56,176 nt of DNA from Chitinophaga pinensis (lineage in GTDB: Bacteria; Bacteroidota; Bacteroidia; UBA4408). Every line of letters begins with the position of its first letter. Position 1 is the first letter of the stretch. Made by a program: the position numbers and the translations under genes. Under the pieces are notes generated by a model. The model was given only the letters and a program-made list of their open reading frames with translations, ran no database searches and was not told the DNA's origin. This document shows, in pieces, positions 16,110-25,299 of the stretch. The stretch covers positions 1-56,176 of the forward strand of contig CAMBZU010000012.1 in assembly GCA_945872355.1 (NCBI GenBank), written 5' to 3'.

Positions 16110-18464
16110 ATGAAAACGCTATTACACCTATGTTTATTAGTTTTATTAACGTCTAGTTGTGCGCAAGCAATTGCTCAAACATCATCTATGCTTTATAGTA
16201 ATTCTAGAAATTATACTTTCAACTTTAGTTCAACCAATCAACAAGGCAGCCCCGAAATTACAAGATATTTCATTGAAGCTTTAGCTCAAGCTGCCAATAA
16301 GCCTGCTTTTAATGTAAATTATACTGTCAGTTTTGATCAAACACTAGAATTGTTAGTCGTAAATAATTTATTGCAAATTCGATCTCGAAATACTTTTATT
16401 CAGCCTATTGGCGATGTGTATTTTAGGAATTTTTATGTTGGAGATTTGTTGCTTCCTACCGCTATTAATGCAATGGTTAATATTGTTGATGAGCGTGGTG
16501 GCTCTATTAGAAGTTTGCAAATTTCAAATCTAAATAATAGCAATGCCTTTAGCAGTGTTTTAAATACGAATATGATGCCTGTAGGAAGTCAAAAATTAAG
16601 TATACAGGTTGTTAATATGATGTTGTTTTATGATGCGCAAACCTTGGCTGATTTTAATTATCGTACAGGGTTAGTTAATGAATATTACAATAGTAACATG
16701 ATTTTAGATAATGCTCAAAATAAATTAGCTTCAGTTGTTTTTGTTTCTCCTGATAATATTGAAAGTACAACAGCCATTTTGCAGCAAGTAGAAAATGATA
16801 TTCATCTTATTGAAGCAAGAAACTTTGGAAGCGTGTTACAACTTTCTAATCAAGACCCGATTAACTTAATTAATAGAACGGCAGCTTTGCGCAATATTTT
16901 AGCACAAAAAAGAATGTCGGTAAATATGGCTTATGCAGCACTAGATGCCTATTATTACACAAAAGGATTAGAGGCAGCCACCAATAAAAACAATGCATTA
17001 GCGCAAACATTTTTTAATAAATCATTGGCGGTAAATCCTTCATATGCGCCTGCTGCCTATCAATTAGCCAGAATAAAATTTGAAGAAGATAATTTAATAG
17101 AAGCAGATATTAAATTGCGTGAAGTGTGGTTCAAAATGAATCCCGACCCAAACACCTATCAATATGCATTAACGCTTTTTAAAAATATATACAATGAATA
17201 TATTGATGCAGCCGATCAGCTTGTTGAAAAAAGTAAATATAATGAGGCCTTGGAACAATTTGAAAAAGCGCAAAAGTTGTGCAGAGAAATTGAAGGTGTA
17301 AATTGTAACGATGCTGTTAAGAATGGGATGAAGGAATGTCGCAAAGCGGTATATATTGGCTTATTAAATGAGGCAAAAAAAATAGCCGAGAGCGGTAACA
17401 ATAACGATGCATACAATAAATTTAATCAAGCAAAAAATTATGCAGCTAACTATTCATCTGATATTGAAGATAAAAATTTAGAAGCCCAAGTTGAAAAAGC
17501 TTTAAAACTAAATGAATATAAAACGGCTGTAAATGAGGCAAAAGATGCTTTCGGTAAAGGAGATTATAGTGCAGCATTAGCGGGATTTGAAACAGCACAT
17601 GATTTAGAAGGGAAATATGGTTTTAGCCCATCTATTATTCCATTGGATAAAGAGCAGCAATCGGCAAAAGGTGTTATAAATAAGCACATTGAAGCGCTCA
17701 CAGATCTTGCTTCAAAAAGCGATTGGGATGCTGTTAAATCAAAGTTAACTAAGGTAGATGAGATGCAAAGTTTTTACAAGTTAGAAAACGAAAAAGATAT
17801 CAATACCAAAAAGAAGGTAATAAAAGAAGACCTAAAGAAATACACTTGCGATATTGCCAATAGAAAATTGGATGAATTTGTGCAAAAAGCCAAGGCAAGT
17901 GCTGCTGGCAATAACTATATTAAAGCAAATGAAAATTATGAGAACGCCCTAAAATTAGCCGCGGAGCAAGCTGAGTGCAGTATAAATACTTTAAGTATAG
18001 CAGATGAAAAGGCCAATATTATAGCGCCTTCAACCTACCAAAAATTTATCAATCAAATTATTGATTTGCAAATGAATGGTCATTATAATGAAGCTCTTGT
18101 TAAATATAAGGAGGCTTTCGCTTATCATAGCCAGTTTGAACTAAATAAATACAATTTGCCTAAAAAGAGTTTGTTCGATTTTGCGAAGGATAATTTTAAA
18201 AATGCTGCTTTAGCTTATGTTGCTGATGATTTCAGAAAAAATGGACAAATAGAGGAAGCTTTCAAATTATACAAAATACTGATTGACCGTAAGTATTCAT
18301 TAAGAAACATCAATGATGATTTATTTAGCCTTGGCAAAAGCTTTGGCACAAGAGATAAATCAACAGGCGTAACTGATTATAAAAAGAAATCAATTGAATA
18401 CGTTGGTGAAGATAGGAAGCTTAAATATTTCAAAAAAGGCTATTTAAGTGCATTCGAAAATTAA
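16110..18464 (+). CDS. Exported TPR-repeat protein of unknown function
   Basis: The 784-aa protein has an N-terminal signal sequence that could be read as a lipoprotein signal (TSSC at residues 15-18) or as a type I signal ending AIAQ. Residues 25-200 form a beta-rich domain I do not recognise. From about 280 on the protein is helical with many TPR-like units (NPSYAPAAYQLARIKFEEDNLIEADIKLREVW; KYNEALEQFEKAQKLCREI; GDYSAALAGFETAHDLEGKYG). It probably acts as a scaffold in the periplasm or at the outer membrane. CutC follows after five bases. Confidence 0.75.
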   Translation: MKTLLHLCLLVLLTSSCAQAIAQTSSMLYSNSRNYTFNFSSTNQQGSPEITRYFIEALAQAANKPAFNVNYTVSFDQTLELLVVNNLLQIRSRNTFIQPIGDVYFRNFYVGDLLLPTAINAMVNIVDERGGSIRSLQISNLNNSNAFSSVLNTNMMPVGSQKLSIQVVNMMLFYDAQTLADFNYRTGLVNEYYNSNMILDNAQNKLASVVFVSPDNIESTTAILQQVENDIHLIEARNFGSVLQLSNQDPINLINRTAALRNILAQKRMSVNMAYAALDAYYYTKGLEAATNKNNALAQTFFNKSLAVNPSYAPAAYQLARIKFEEDNLIEADIKLREVWFKMNPDPNTYQYALTLFKNIYNEYIDAADQLVEKSKYNEALEQFEKAQKLCREIEGVNCNDAVKNGMKECRKAVYIGLLNEAKKIAESGNNNDAYNKFNQAKNYAANYSSDIEDKNLEAQVEKALKLNEYKTAVNEAKDAFGKGDYSAALAGFETAHDLEGKYGFSPSIIPLDKEQQSAKGVINKHIEALTDLASKSDWDAVKSKLTKVDEMQSFYKLENEKDINTKKKVIKEDLKKYTCDIANRKLDEFVQKAKASAAGNNYIKANENYENALKLAAEQAECSINTLSIADEKANIIAPSTYQKFINQIIDLQMNGHYNEALVKYKEAFAYHSQFELNKYNLPKKSLFDFAKDNFKNAALAYVADDFRKNGQIEEAFKLYKILIDRKYSLRNINDDLFSLGKSFGTRDKSTGVTDYKKKSIEYVGEDRKLKYFKKGYLSAFEN

Positions 18465-18469
18465 CAAGA

Positions 18470-19231
18470 TTGAAGCATTCTAAACCTACATATTTGTTAG
18501 AGATTTGCTGCTATAGTGCAGATGATGTATATCATGCAGCTGAAGGCGGAGCGCATCGTGTAGAGCTATGTAGTGGCTATGCAGTTGGCGGCACAACGCC
18601 ATCTTTGGGAGTTTTACAGTTGGCTAAAACAATAGTTAATATTCCTATTTATGTCATGATAAGGCCACGAGGCGGAAATTTTACCTACAGCCAAAACGAA
18701 AAAAAAGTGATGCTCAAGGATGCGGCATTGTGTATTGAAAATAATGCTGATGGAATTGTATTTGGCGCATTGAACCAAGATGGTACCCTCGATGAAGAAT
18801 TCTGCAAACAAATGAAAGGCCTCTGCGCAGGCTTACCTATCACCTTTCACAGGGCCATCGATTTATGTGCTAATCCAAAATATGCGCTTGCTTTTTTAAG
18901 TGATTTAGGAGTTCAAACAATATTGACATCTGGCGCTGAATCAACCGCATTGCAAGGCATTGAACAAATTAAAACTTGGCATGAAATGGCAAATGCTAGC
19001 TTGCAAATTATGGCAGGTGCTGGTGTAAATTCAGATAATATTTTACAGTTTGCAAAAATGGGTTTAACCCACTTTCATTCTTCTGCATCTCATATTATAG
19101 GTCACGGAAATATGAATGATAAAATAGCATTCAACGCATCATTAAAAAACCATGAAATATCGGTGGTGAGTAAAGCTAAAGTGGAGGCGATGGTAGAACA
19201 GTTAAACAGTTTTTTTATTAGTAGATGTTGA
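18470..19231 (+). CDS. cutC: CutC family protein
   Basis: CutC is a TIM-barrel protein originally linked to copper homeostasis, although its biochemical role is unsettled. At 253 aa it has the family length, with LEICCYSADDVYHAAEGGAHRVELCS at the start, then VMIRPRGGNFTYS and ITFHRAIDLC, and IMAGAGVNSDNI near the end. No ATG is available at the N-terminus; TTG at 18470 is used. Its end overlaps the GH2 gene by seven bases, so the TPR, cutC and GH2 genes are probably one transcript. Confidence 0.93.
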   Translation: MKHSKPTYLLEICCYSADDVYHAAEGGAHRVELCSGYAVGGTTPSLGVLQLAKTIVNIPIYVMIRPRGGNFTYSQNEKKVMLKDAALCIENNADGIVFGALNQDGTLDEEFCKQMKGLCAGLPITFHRAIDLCANPKYALAFLSDLGVQTILTSGAESTALQGIEQIKTWHEMANASLQIMAGAGVNSDNILQFAKMGLTHFHSSASHIIGHGNMNDKIAFNASLKNHEISVVSKAKVEAMVEQLNSFFISRC

Positions 19232-21558
19232 GATTACTAGCCATTTTATTAGTATTCTCTATTTACTCAACAAGTAATTTTGCCAAAGTTGTTGAACTTG
19301 ATAGCGATTATTGTGATTGGTATTTTTCTATCGGAAAAAATAAAAAACAATACATGGCCATTGTACCAGGCAGCAATATCAATGATTTGATATGCAATAA
19401 AATAATTCCAAATCCATATATTGATAATAATATTTCGCAGCACCAATGGATTGAAGATAGTACTTTTACCTATGTTACAGCATTTGATTTGGAAGTGCGA
19501 AATGAATTTAAGTATGAAATAATTTTTGAAGGATTAGATACTTACGCAGAAGTATACCTCAATAATGAATTGGTAATCAAGGGAAATAATATGTTTGTGA
19601 GCTATCAAAAAGATATTACCAAGCTTTTGCGAGATGGAAGTAATCTCCTAAAAATAGTTTTTAAAAGTGCTATTGAAGTGGGAAAGCAAAAAGCCAAACG
19701 CACCAATATTCATTACCCTGCTGATAATGAAGAAGCAGAAATTAAAGTGAGTCCTTTTGTAAGAAAAGCGGCTTTTCAGTTTGGCTGGGATATTAATCCA
19801 CGCTTAATAAGTTGCGGTATTTGGCGACCAATAAAAATTATTTCGAGTATTAAAAACAATACCAATCAAGAACTAATAATAGCTTCCAAACAAAGTGTTA
19901 AACCATTTTATAAATATAAAGTAGAAAATAATTCACAAGGTGAGTCCTTCGCATTTTACAGCAACCAAAAAAAGGCTGAACAAACTTTTATGTATGGTGC
20001 TAATTATGTACCTTATAATATGTACCCTTTGCCTATAAAGAATTACAAGCGTGTGGCACATATTCAAAAAAATCAAGGTTTGCCTAATCGTCATGATTTA
20101 TATAACCATTTGTTTTCGGAATTAAAAAATTATGGATGCAATATGCTGCGCGTTTGGGGCGGTGGTTGGTATGAAGATGATTATTTTTATGAGTTGGCCG
20201 ACAGCATGCATATTGCCATTTGGCAAGATTTTATGTTTGCCAATACCATGTATCCGGGAGATGAAGATTGGATAAAAACAGTAAAGGAAGAAGTATCGCA
20301 GAATATAACAAGACTTAGTAAGCACCCTTGTATTGTGCTATGGAGTGGGAACAATGAAATTGAAGTGGCTTGGAAAAATTGGGGTTGGCAGGAAAAATAT
20401 CAGTATAGTAAAATTGATAGTTTAAAATTAATTCATGATTATAAATTGCTTTTTGATAGCATTATACCCTTCGAAATAAAAAAACAAAATAGTAAAGTGG
20501 CCTATATTTCTTCAACGCCGATAAGCAATTGGGGCAAGCAAGAAGATTTTTTGAAGGGCGATAATCATTATTGGGGAATTTGGCATGGAGAAGCGCCTTT
20601 GGAGGATTTTAATAATCATGTGCCAAGGTTTGCAAGTGAATATGGCATGCCGTCTTTAGGAATAAATTCAAGTTTGAACTTTTACAATTGCAATAAAGAA
20701 AATAGATTGTTTCAAAATGAAATGATTTGGAATAGAATGAAAAGTTATAAAGGCATGAAGTTGTTAAATCGTTATATCACTGATTACTTGCCAGCTTCAA
20801 TAAGCGACTCCGCTTTAGGTTATGCTAGTAGATATGTACAGTTTAAAGCTTTGAAAACAGCTTATAATGCACATTTATATAATTTTCCATTTTGTTCGGG
20901 CTCTTTATTTTGGCAGTTTAATGAAAGTTGGCCGGGCATTACATGGGCTGCAATTGACTTTAGTGGCCAAAGGAAAATTCCTCCTTATCAATCAAATTAT
21001 GCTTTAGTGGTAGATGAAAAAGGATTGGTAAAATGTAAAAATGTACTTGCTGAGAATAATGTTAAAGCGGTCGATTTAATTGAATTTTGCTTGAAAGACA
21101 TGTCGGGTAAAACGATAAAAAAACATACAATGATGCATGCTAAAAATGACTTGTTGAAAGGCATTGAAATGAATCCTTATTTATATTTTGATTCATTGAC
21201 ATCAAAGGATACATACATTAAAATCTCCTTTAAAAATATTGAATCAAAAAATGATTTAATTGTTTGGGACACGCTGTTATTACTTAAAAAAGAAAAAGAT
21301 TATTCATTAAATAAACCTACAATTATTATTTCAAAAGTGGATGAGCACCATTTAAAAATAAGTTCAAATGAATTGGTAATTGGTTTGCACATTGAAAGCA
21401 AGGCGAATCCTCATTTAAAGTTCGATCAAAATTTTATTACTTTAGAGGCAGGGGAGGAGCGAGTTATTGCAGTGCTTAATGATGAAACTGAATTAGATTT
21501 ATCGAGAATTGTATTTTATTCTCTGTATGATTTGCAGGCAGAAGCGAAAAAAGAATAA
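19225..21558 (+). CDS. Glycoside hydrolase family 2 beta-mannosidase-like enzyme
   Basis: The exported 777-aa enzyme (signal peptide MLRLLAILLVFSIYSTSNFA) should remove terminal beta-mannose. An N-terminal jelly-roll domain ends at GIWRP (198-202). The TIM barrel begins at GANYVP (258-263) and contains LRVWGGGWYEDDYFYELAD, the acid/base Glu in WSGNNE (E378) and the nucleophile Glu in FASEYGMPS (E472). Only about 57 residues separate the first two landmarks, so the immunoglobulin-like domain normally between them is largely missing. The catalytic residues are intact. The hairpin array begins 15 bases after its stop. Confidence 0.88.
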   Translation: MLRLLAILLVFSIYSTSNFAKVVELDSDYCDWYFSIGKNKKQYMAIVPGSNINDLICNKIIPNPYIDNNISQHQWIEDSTFTYVTAFDLEVRNEFKYEIIFEGLDTYAEVYLNNELVIKGNNMFVSYQKDITKLLRDGSNLLKIVFKSAIEVGKQKAKRTNIHYPADNEEAEIKVSPFVRKAAFQFGWDINPRLISCGIWRPIKIISSIKNNTNQELIIASKQSVKPFYKYKVENNSQGESFAFYSNQKKAEQTFMYGANYVPYNMYPLPIKNYKRVAHIQKNQGLPNRHDLYNHLFSELKNYGCNMLRVWGGGWYEDDYFYELADSMHIAIWQDFMFANTMYPGDEDWIKTVKEEVSQNITRLSKHPCIVLWSGNNEIEVAWKNWGWQEKYQYSKIDSLKLIHDYKLLFDSIIPFEIKKQNSKVAYISSTPISNWGKQEDFLKGDNHYWGIWHGEAPLEDFNNHVPRFASEYGMPSLGINSSLNFYNCNKENRLFQNEMIWNRMKSYKGMKLLNRYITDYLPASISDSALGYASRYVQFKALKTAYNAHLYNFPFCSGSLFWQFNESWPGITWAAIDFSGQRKIPPYQSNYALVVDEKGLVKCKNVLAENNVKAVDLIEFCLKDMSGKTIKKHTMMHAKNDLLKGIEMNPYLYFDSLTSKDTYIKISFKNIESKNDLIVWDTLLLLKKEKDYSLNKPTIIISKVDEHHLKISSNELVIGLHIESKANPHLKFDQNFITLEAGEERVIAVLNDETELDLSRIVFYSLYDLQAEAKKE

Positions 21559-21573
21559 GAGTTTCTATTGTCT

Positions 21574-22267
21574 TTCAGGAGGAATCTTTTTGTGTTGTTG
21601 CTAAAAAGTATACAATAGGCGCTGGACCTTTTGCGGGCATAAAAGATGGAATGTGAATTTTACCTGCTTGTATTCTTTAACAAGTTTCCTCCTGAATGAC
21701 ACGCTATTATTGTCTTTCAGGAGGAATCTTTTTGTGTTGTTGCTAAAAAGTATAAAATAGGCGCTGGACTTTTTGCGGGCATAAAAGATGGAATGTGAGT
21801 TTTACCTGCTTCGTTTATTTTAACAAGTTTCCTCCTGAATGACATGCTATTATTGTATTTCAGGAGGAATCTTTTTGTGTTGTTGCTAAAAAGTATACAA
21901 TAGGCGCTGGACCTTTTGCGGGCATAAAAGATGGAATGTGAGTTTTACCTGCTTGTTTACTTTAACAAGTTTCCTCCTGAATGACATGCTATTATTGTCT
22001 TTCAGGAGGAATCTTTTTGTGTTATTGCTAAAAAGTATAAAATAGGCGCTGGACCTTTTGCGGGCATAAAAGATTAAATGTGAATTTTACCTGCTTCGTT
22101 TATTTTAACAAGTTTCTTCCTGAATGACATGCTATTATTGTCTTTCAGGAGGAATCTTTTTGTGTTATTGCTAAAAAGTATACAATAGGCGATGGACCTT
22201 TTGCGGGCATAAAAGATGGAATGTGAGTTTTACCTGCTTCGTTTATTTTAACAAGTTTCCACCTGAA
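21574..22267. repeat. Five-copy tandem array of about 142-bp hairpin units
   Basis: Units start at 21574, 21716, 21859, 22001 and 22144 (spacing 142, 143, 142, 143). Each opens with TTCAGGAGGAA and closes with TTCCTCCTGAA, or a one-base variant, 123-124 bases later; the two arms are perfect complements in units 1-3. Interiors are highly conserved. Unit 4's arm change keeps G-U pairing in RNA; unit 5's change breaks one pair. Each left arm contains AGGAGG and each right arm CCTCCT. The remainder of 21559-22387 holds a small hairpin (22285-22299) and the promoter of the next gene. Confidence 0.92.
21844..21903 (+). other. 19-codon micro-ORF in hairpin unit 3
   Basis: An ATG frame reads MLLLYFRRNLFVLLLKSIQ and then stops. 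It begins in the spacer after the previous hairpin's right arm and runs through the left arm, where AGGAGG encodes the Arg pair. Equivalent frames occur in units 4 (21986-22045) and 5 (22129-22188). The peptide would be hydrophobic and cationic. Nothing shows that it is translated; the length is within chance. Confidence 0.15.
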
Positions 22268-22356
22268 TGAAGCTTACGTTTCTTCAAAATGACATTTTGC
22301 TTTTTGGTATGATTTAAACACGCATTTTGTTAAACAATCATTTTAATTAAAAAACT

Positions 22357-22364
22357 TATCTTTG
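22357..22364 (+). promoter_or_regulatory. -7 element for the ABC-F gene
   Basis: TATCTTTG matches TAnnTTTG and lies 23 bases before the ATG at 22388. No TTTG stands at the usual distance upstream. Confidence 0.6.
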
Positions 22365-22387
22365 CGCCCCTTAAAAAAATATAATCA

Positions 22388-23998
22388 ATGATTAGTACTG
22401 CTAATGTAGGTTTACAATATGGTAAACGTGTGTTATTCGAAAAAGTAAGCATTAAGTTTAATCCAGGTAATTGCTATGGAATTATTGGTGCAAATGGAGC
22501 TGGAAAATCTACTTTCCTTAAAATTCTTTCAGGTGAAATCGAACCACAGCAAGGTCAAGTTATTGTTGATACAGGTGAAAGAATTTCTGTTTTAAGTCAG
22601 AATCAAAATGCTTTTGACGCCTACACTGTTATCCAAGCTGTGATTATGGGTAACAAAAGGTTATCAGATATCATGATAGAGAAAGATGCCATTTACGCAA
22701 AGGCAGACTTTAATGATGAAGATGGCATTCGGGTTTCCGAATTAGAAGGTGAATTTGCTGAATTGAATGGTTGGAATGCAGAAACAGAAGCCGCTGAGCT
22801 GTTAGAAGGTTTAGGTATATTTACTGATGAACATCAAAAGTTAATGAGTGAAATAGGTGGTTCTGAAAAAGTTAGGGTATTGTTAGCGCAGGCTTTATTT
22901 GGGAATCCTGACATTTTATTGTTAGATGAGCCCACCAATAATTTGGATGCCTCAACTGTATTGTGGTTAGAAGATTTTTTAGCAGAATTTCAAAATACCG
23001 TAATTGTTGTATCACATGATAGGCATTTTATGGATGCAGTTTGCACCCATATTGCAGATATTGATTTTTCACAAATTCAATTGTTTACCGGTAACTATTC
23101 GTTTTGGTATGAAAGTAGTCAGTTAATGCTCCGTCAAAAGCAAGATGCGAACAGAAAGGCTGATGATAAAAAGAAAGAATTGCAAGATTTTATTGCACGT
23201 TTTAGCGCTAATGCCTCTAAATCGCGCCAAGCCACTTCAAGAAAAAAGCTATTAGATAAATTGGTGTTCGAGGATATGAGGCCTTCATCAAGAAAGTATC
23301 CATATATAGTTTTTAAACCAAAAGCTGATACAAGAAATCAAATATTGGAAGTAAAAGGCTTGCGCAAGGCTTTTGATGGCTTAGATTTGTTTAAGAATAT
23401 GAACTTTACAGTGGATAGCGGCGATAAAATTGCTTTTTTAAGTAGTGATGGTTTAACTGTTTCTGCCTTGTTTGATATATTAACTGAAGAAAAACCTTTT
23501 GATCACGGAGAGTTTAAATGGGGCGCAACAGCTCAAATAGGTTATTTTCCAAGGGTAAATGACCATTTTTTTACAGGAGATTTAAGAATAATTGATTGGT
23601 TACAACAATACTCAGAGGTAAAAGAAGAGCCTTGGATTAGAAGTTTTTTAGGCAAAATGCTATTCTCAGGTGAAGAATCCTTAAAGAAAACTAAAGTGCT
23701 TTCTGGAGGCGAAAAAGTAAGATGTTTAATTGCAAAGTTAATGCTTGAAGCGCCTAATACACTTATTCTTGATCAACCTACCAACCATTTAGATTTGGAA
23801 GCAATAACATCTTTAAACGATGGTTTGAAAACATTTACAGGAAATTTATTGTTTAGCTCACATGACCATTTATTTGTAGAGACTGTGGCCAATAGAATAG
23901 TTGAAATATTGCCTGGTGGAATTATTGACAGGCGCATGACTTATGATGAATATTTGAGAGATGAAAAAGTAAAAGTGCTAAGAAATTCTCTTCAATAA
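22388..23998 (+). CDS. ABC-F family ATPase (YbiT/EttA-like)
   Basis: ABC-F proteins have two fused ATPase domains, lack membrane segments and act on ribosomes. The first domain is complete: Walker A GANGAGKST (about 36), signature GGSEKVR and Walker B DILLLDEPTNNLD. The second domain keeps its signature (LSGGEKVR), but its Walker A position reads SSDGLTVSALF and its Walker B reads TLILDQPTNHLD, with Gln in place of the catalytic Glu. A linker rich in Lys, Arg and Asp lies between them (about 245-310). 536 aa is normal for the YbiT-like subgroup. It may regulate or rescue translation; no antibiotic resistance role is indicated. Confidence 0.9.
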   Translation: MISTANVGLQYGKRVLFEKVSIKFNPGNCYGIIGANGAGKSTFLKILSGEIEPQQGQVIVDTGERISVLSQNQNAFDAYTVIQAVIMGNKRLSDIMIEKDAIYAKADFNDEDGIRVSELEGEFAELNGWNAETEAAELLEGLGIFTDEHQKLMSEIGGSEKVRVLLAQALFGNPDILLLDEPTNNLDASTVLWLEDFLAEFQNTVIVVSHDRHFMDAVCTHIADIDFSQIQLFTGNYSFWYESSQLMLRQKQDANRKADDKKKELQDFIARFSANASKSRQATSRKKLLDKLVFEDMRPSSRKYPYIVFKPKADTRNQILEVKGLRKAFDGLDLFKNMNFTVDSGDKIAFLSSDGLTVSALFDILTEEKPFDHGEFKWGATAQIGYFPRVNDHFFTGDLRIIDWLQQYSEVKEEPWIRSFLGKMLFSGEESLKKTKVLSGGEKVRCLIAKLMLEAPNTLILDQPTNHLDLEAITSLNDGLKTFTGNLLFSSHDHLFVETVANRIVEILPGGIIDRRMTYDEYLRDEKVKVLRNSLQ

Positions 23999-24098
23999 AA
24001 CTAAATTCGAAAACAGATTTTTAACTTTATACACAACTCATAAAGATATAAAATCCCTTAATGTTGCGATAAGCTGTGTAATATTAATGATAAATATT

Positions 24099-24130
24099 TT
24101 TGACATTTCGCTGATTTTGAATTACTTTTG
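24099..24130 (+). promoter_or_regulatory. Promoter of rpoD
   Basis: TTTG (24099-24102) and TACTTTTG (24123-24130) are separated by 20 bases, matching the Bacteroidota consensus. The leader would be about 45 bases. The factor it encodes would read its own promoter. Confidence 0.75.
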
Positions 24131-24181
24131 TGAACATTTTGAAAAATTGATTACTAACCTTTAATACTTCGGATATATAAC

Positions 24182-25045
24182 ATGAGACAACTCAAGATAA
24201 CCAAATCAATCACGAACAGAGAGAGTGCATCACTTGATAAGTATTTACAAGAGATCGGAAGAGAGGAGTTGATTAGTGCCGATGAGGAAGTTCAGTTAGC
24301 GAAGCGCATTAGAGAAGGCGATCAAGCTGCACTTGAAAAGTTAACTAAATCAAATTTACGTTTTGTGGTTTCGGTAGCTAAGCAATACCAAAACCAAGGT
24401 TTAAGTTTACCCGATTTAATTAATGAGGGCAATTTAGGTTTAATTAAAGCGGCAAAACGTTTTGATGAAACAAGGGGTTTTAAGTTTATCTCTTATGCTG
24501 TGTGGTGGATTCGTCAATCTATTTTGCAAGCATTAGCAGAGCAAGCGCGTATTGTACGTTTGCCTTTAAATCAAGTTGGTTCTTTGAACAAAATTAATAA
24601 AGCATTTTCTAAATTAGAGCAGGAGTTTGAAAGAACACCATCTGCCGAAGAATTGGCTGAAATATTAGACATTGCTGAAGATAAAGTGGCTGATACTATG
24701 CGTGTTTCTGGTCGTCATGTAAGTATGGACGCACCATTTGTACAAGGAGAAGAAAATACATTGTTAGATGTTTTGGTAAATAATGATTCGCCAAGAGCAG
24801 ATACGATGCTTATAAGTGAATCTTTACAAAAAGAGATAGAACGTTCACTTTCAACGCTAACGGAGCGCGAAAGAGATGTAGTAAGATTGTTTTATGGGAT
24901 TGGTTTTAACCATGAATATACTTTAGAGGAAATTGGTGATAAATTTGATCTAACAAGAGAAAGGGTGCGCCAAATCAAAGAAAAAGCAATTAAGAGATTA
25001 AAACATTCATCTAGAAGTAAACATTTAAAGGCTTATTTAGGATAA
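24182..25045 (+). CDS. rpoD: Primary RNA polymerase sigma factor, Bacteroidota type
   Basis: The 287-aa protein is the housekeeping sigma factor that recognises TTTG/TAnnTTTG promoters. It lacks region 1.1, as is normal in this phylum. Region 1.2 is [25 protein letters not shown]. Region 2 contains [57 protein letters not shown]. Region 3 (LNKINKAF...) follows, and region 4 ends with [26 protein letters not shown] strong hairpin terminator follows, so it is a one-gene transcript. Confidence 0.97.
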   Translation: MRQLKITKSITNRESASLDKYLQEIGREELISADEEVQLAKRIREGDQAALEKLTKSNLRFVVSVAKQYQNQGLSLPDLINEGNLGLIKAAKRFDETRGFKFISYAVWWIRQSILQALAEQARIVRLPLNQVGSLNKINKAFSKLEQEFERTPSAEELAEILDIAEDKVADTMRVSGRHVSMDAPFVQGEENTLLDVLVNNDSPRADTMLISESLQKEIERSLSTLTERERDVVRLFYGIGFNHEYTLEEIGDKFDLTRERVRQIKEKAIKRLKHSSRSKHLKAYLG

Positions 25046-25070
25046 AAGAAAATCAAGATTGTAGAGTAAT

Positions 25071-25112
25071 AAGGCTGAAGTGGTTTAAACTACTCAGCCT
25101 TTATTTTTTTTA
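25071..25112 (+). terminator. Terminator of rpoD
   Basis: AAGGCTGA (25071-25078) pairs with TCAGCCTT (25094-25101), with AGT/ACT and the palindrome GTTTAAAC inside. A T-rich tract follows. Confidence 0.85.
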
Positions 25113-25230
25113 GTCATTTTAAAATAAACTATCTCACTGAAAATCAGAGGTCAATTATTTTTAACTTATCAATAATAAATAGTTTATAATTAATTGTTAT
25201 TTAAATTAAGATAGTAGCATATTAATTGGT

Positions 25231-25295
25231 TAACTTTGTGATTAAGGATTTCGAAATAGATTGGTTGGGTATACTCAAATCATTTAAAAAGGAGG
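25231..25295 (+). promoter_or_regulatory. -7 element and strong ribosome binding site for the TPR gene
   Basis: TAACTTTG (25231-25238) matches TAnnTTTG. Downstream, AGGAGG (25290-25295) lies four bases before the ATG. Such a full Shine-Dalgarno is unusual in this phylum, where most starts have none, and it decides the start at 25300. Confidence 0.65.
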
Positions 25296-25299
25296 AACT

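Noticed and set aside
21574-22267. CRISPR array
   Set aside because: The whole 142-bp unit is conserved, with no short identical repeats separated by unique spacers, and no cas genes are nearby.
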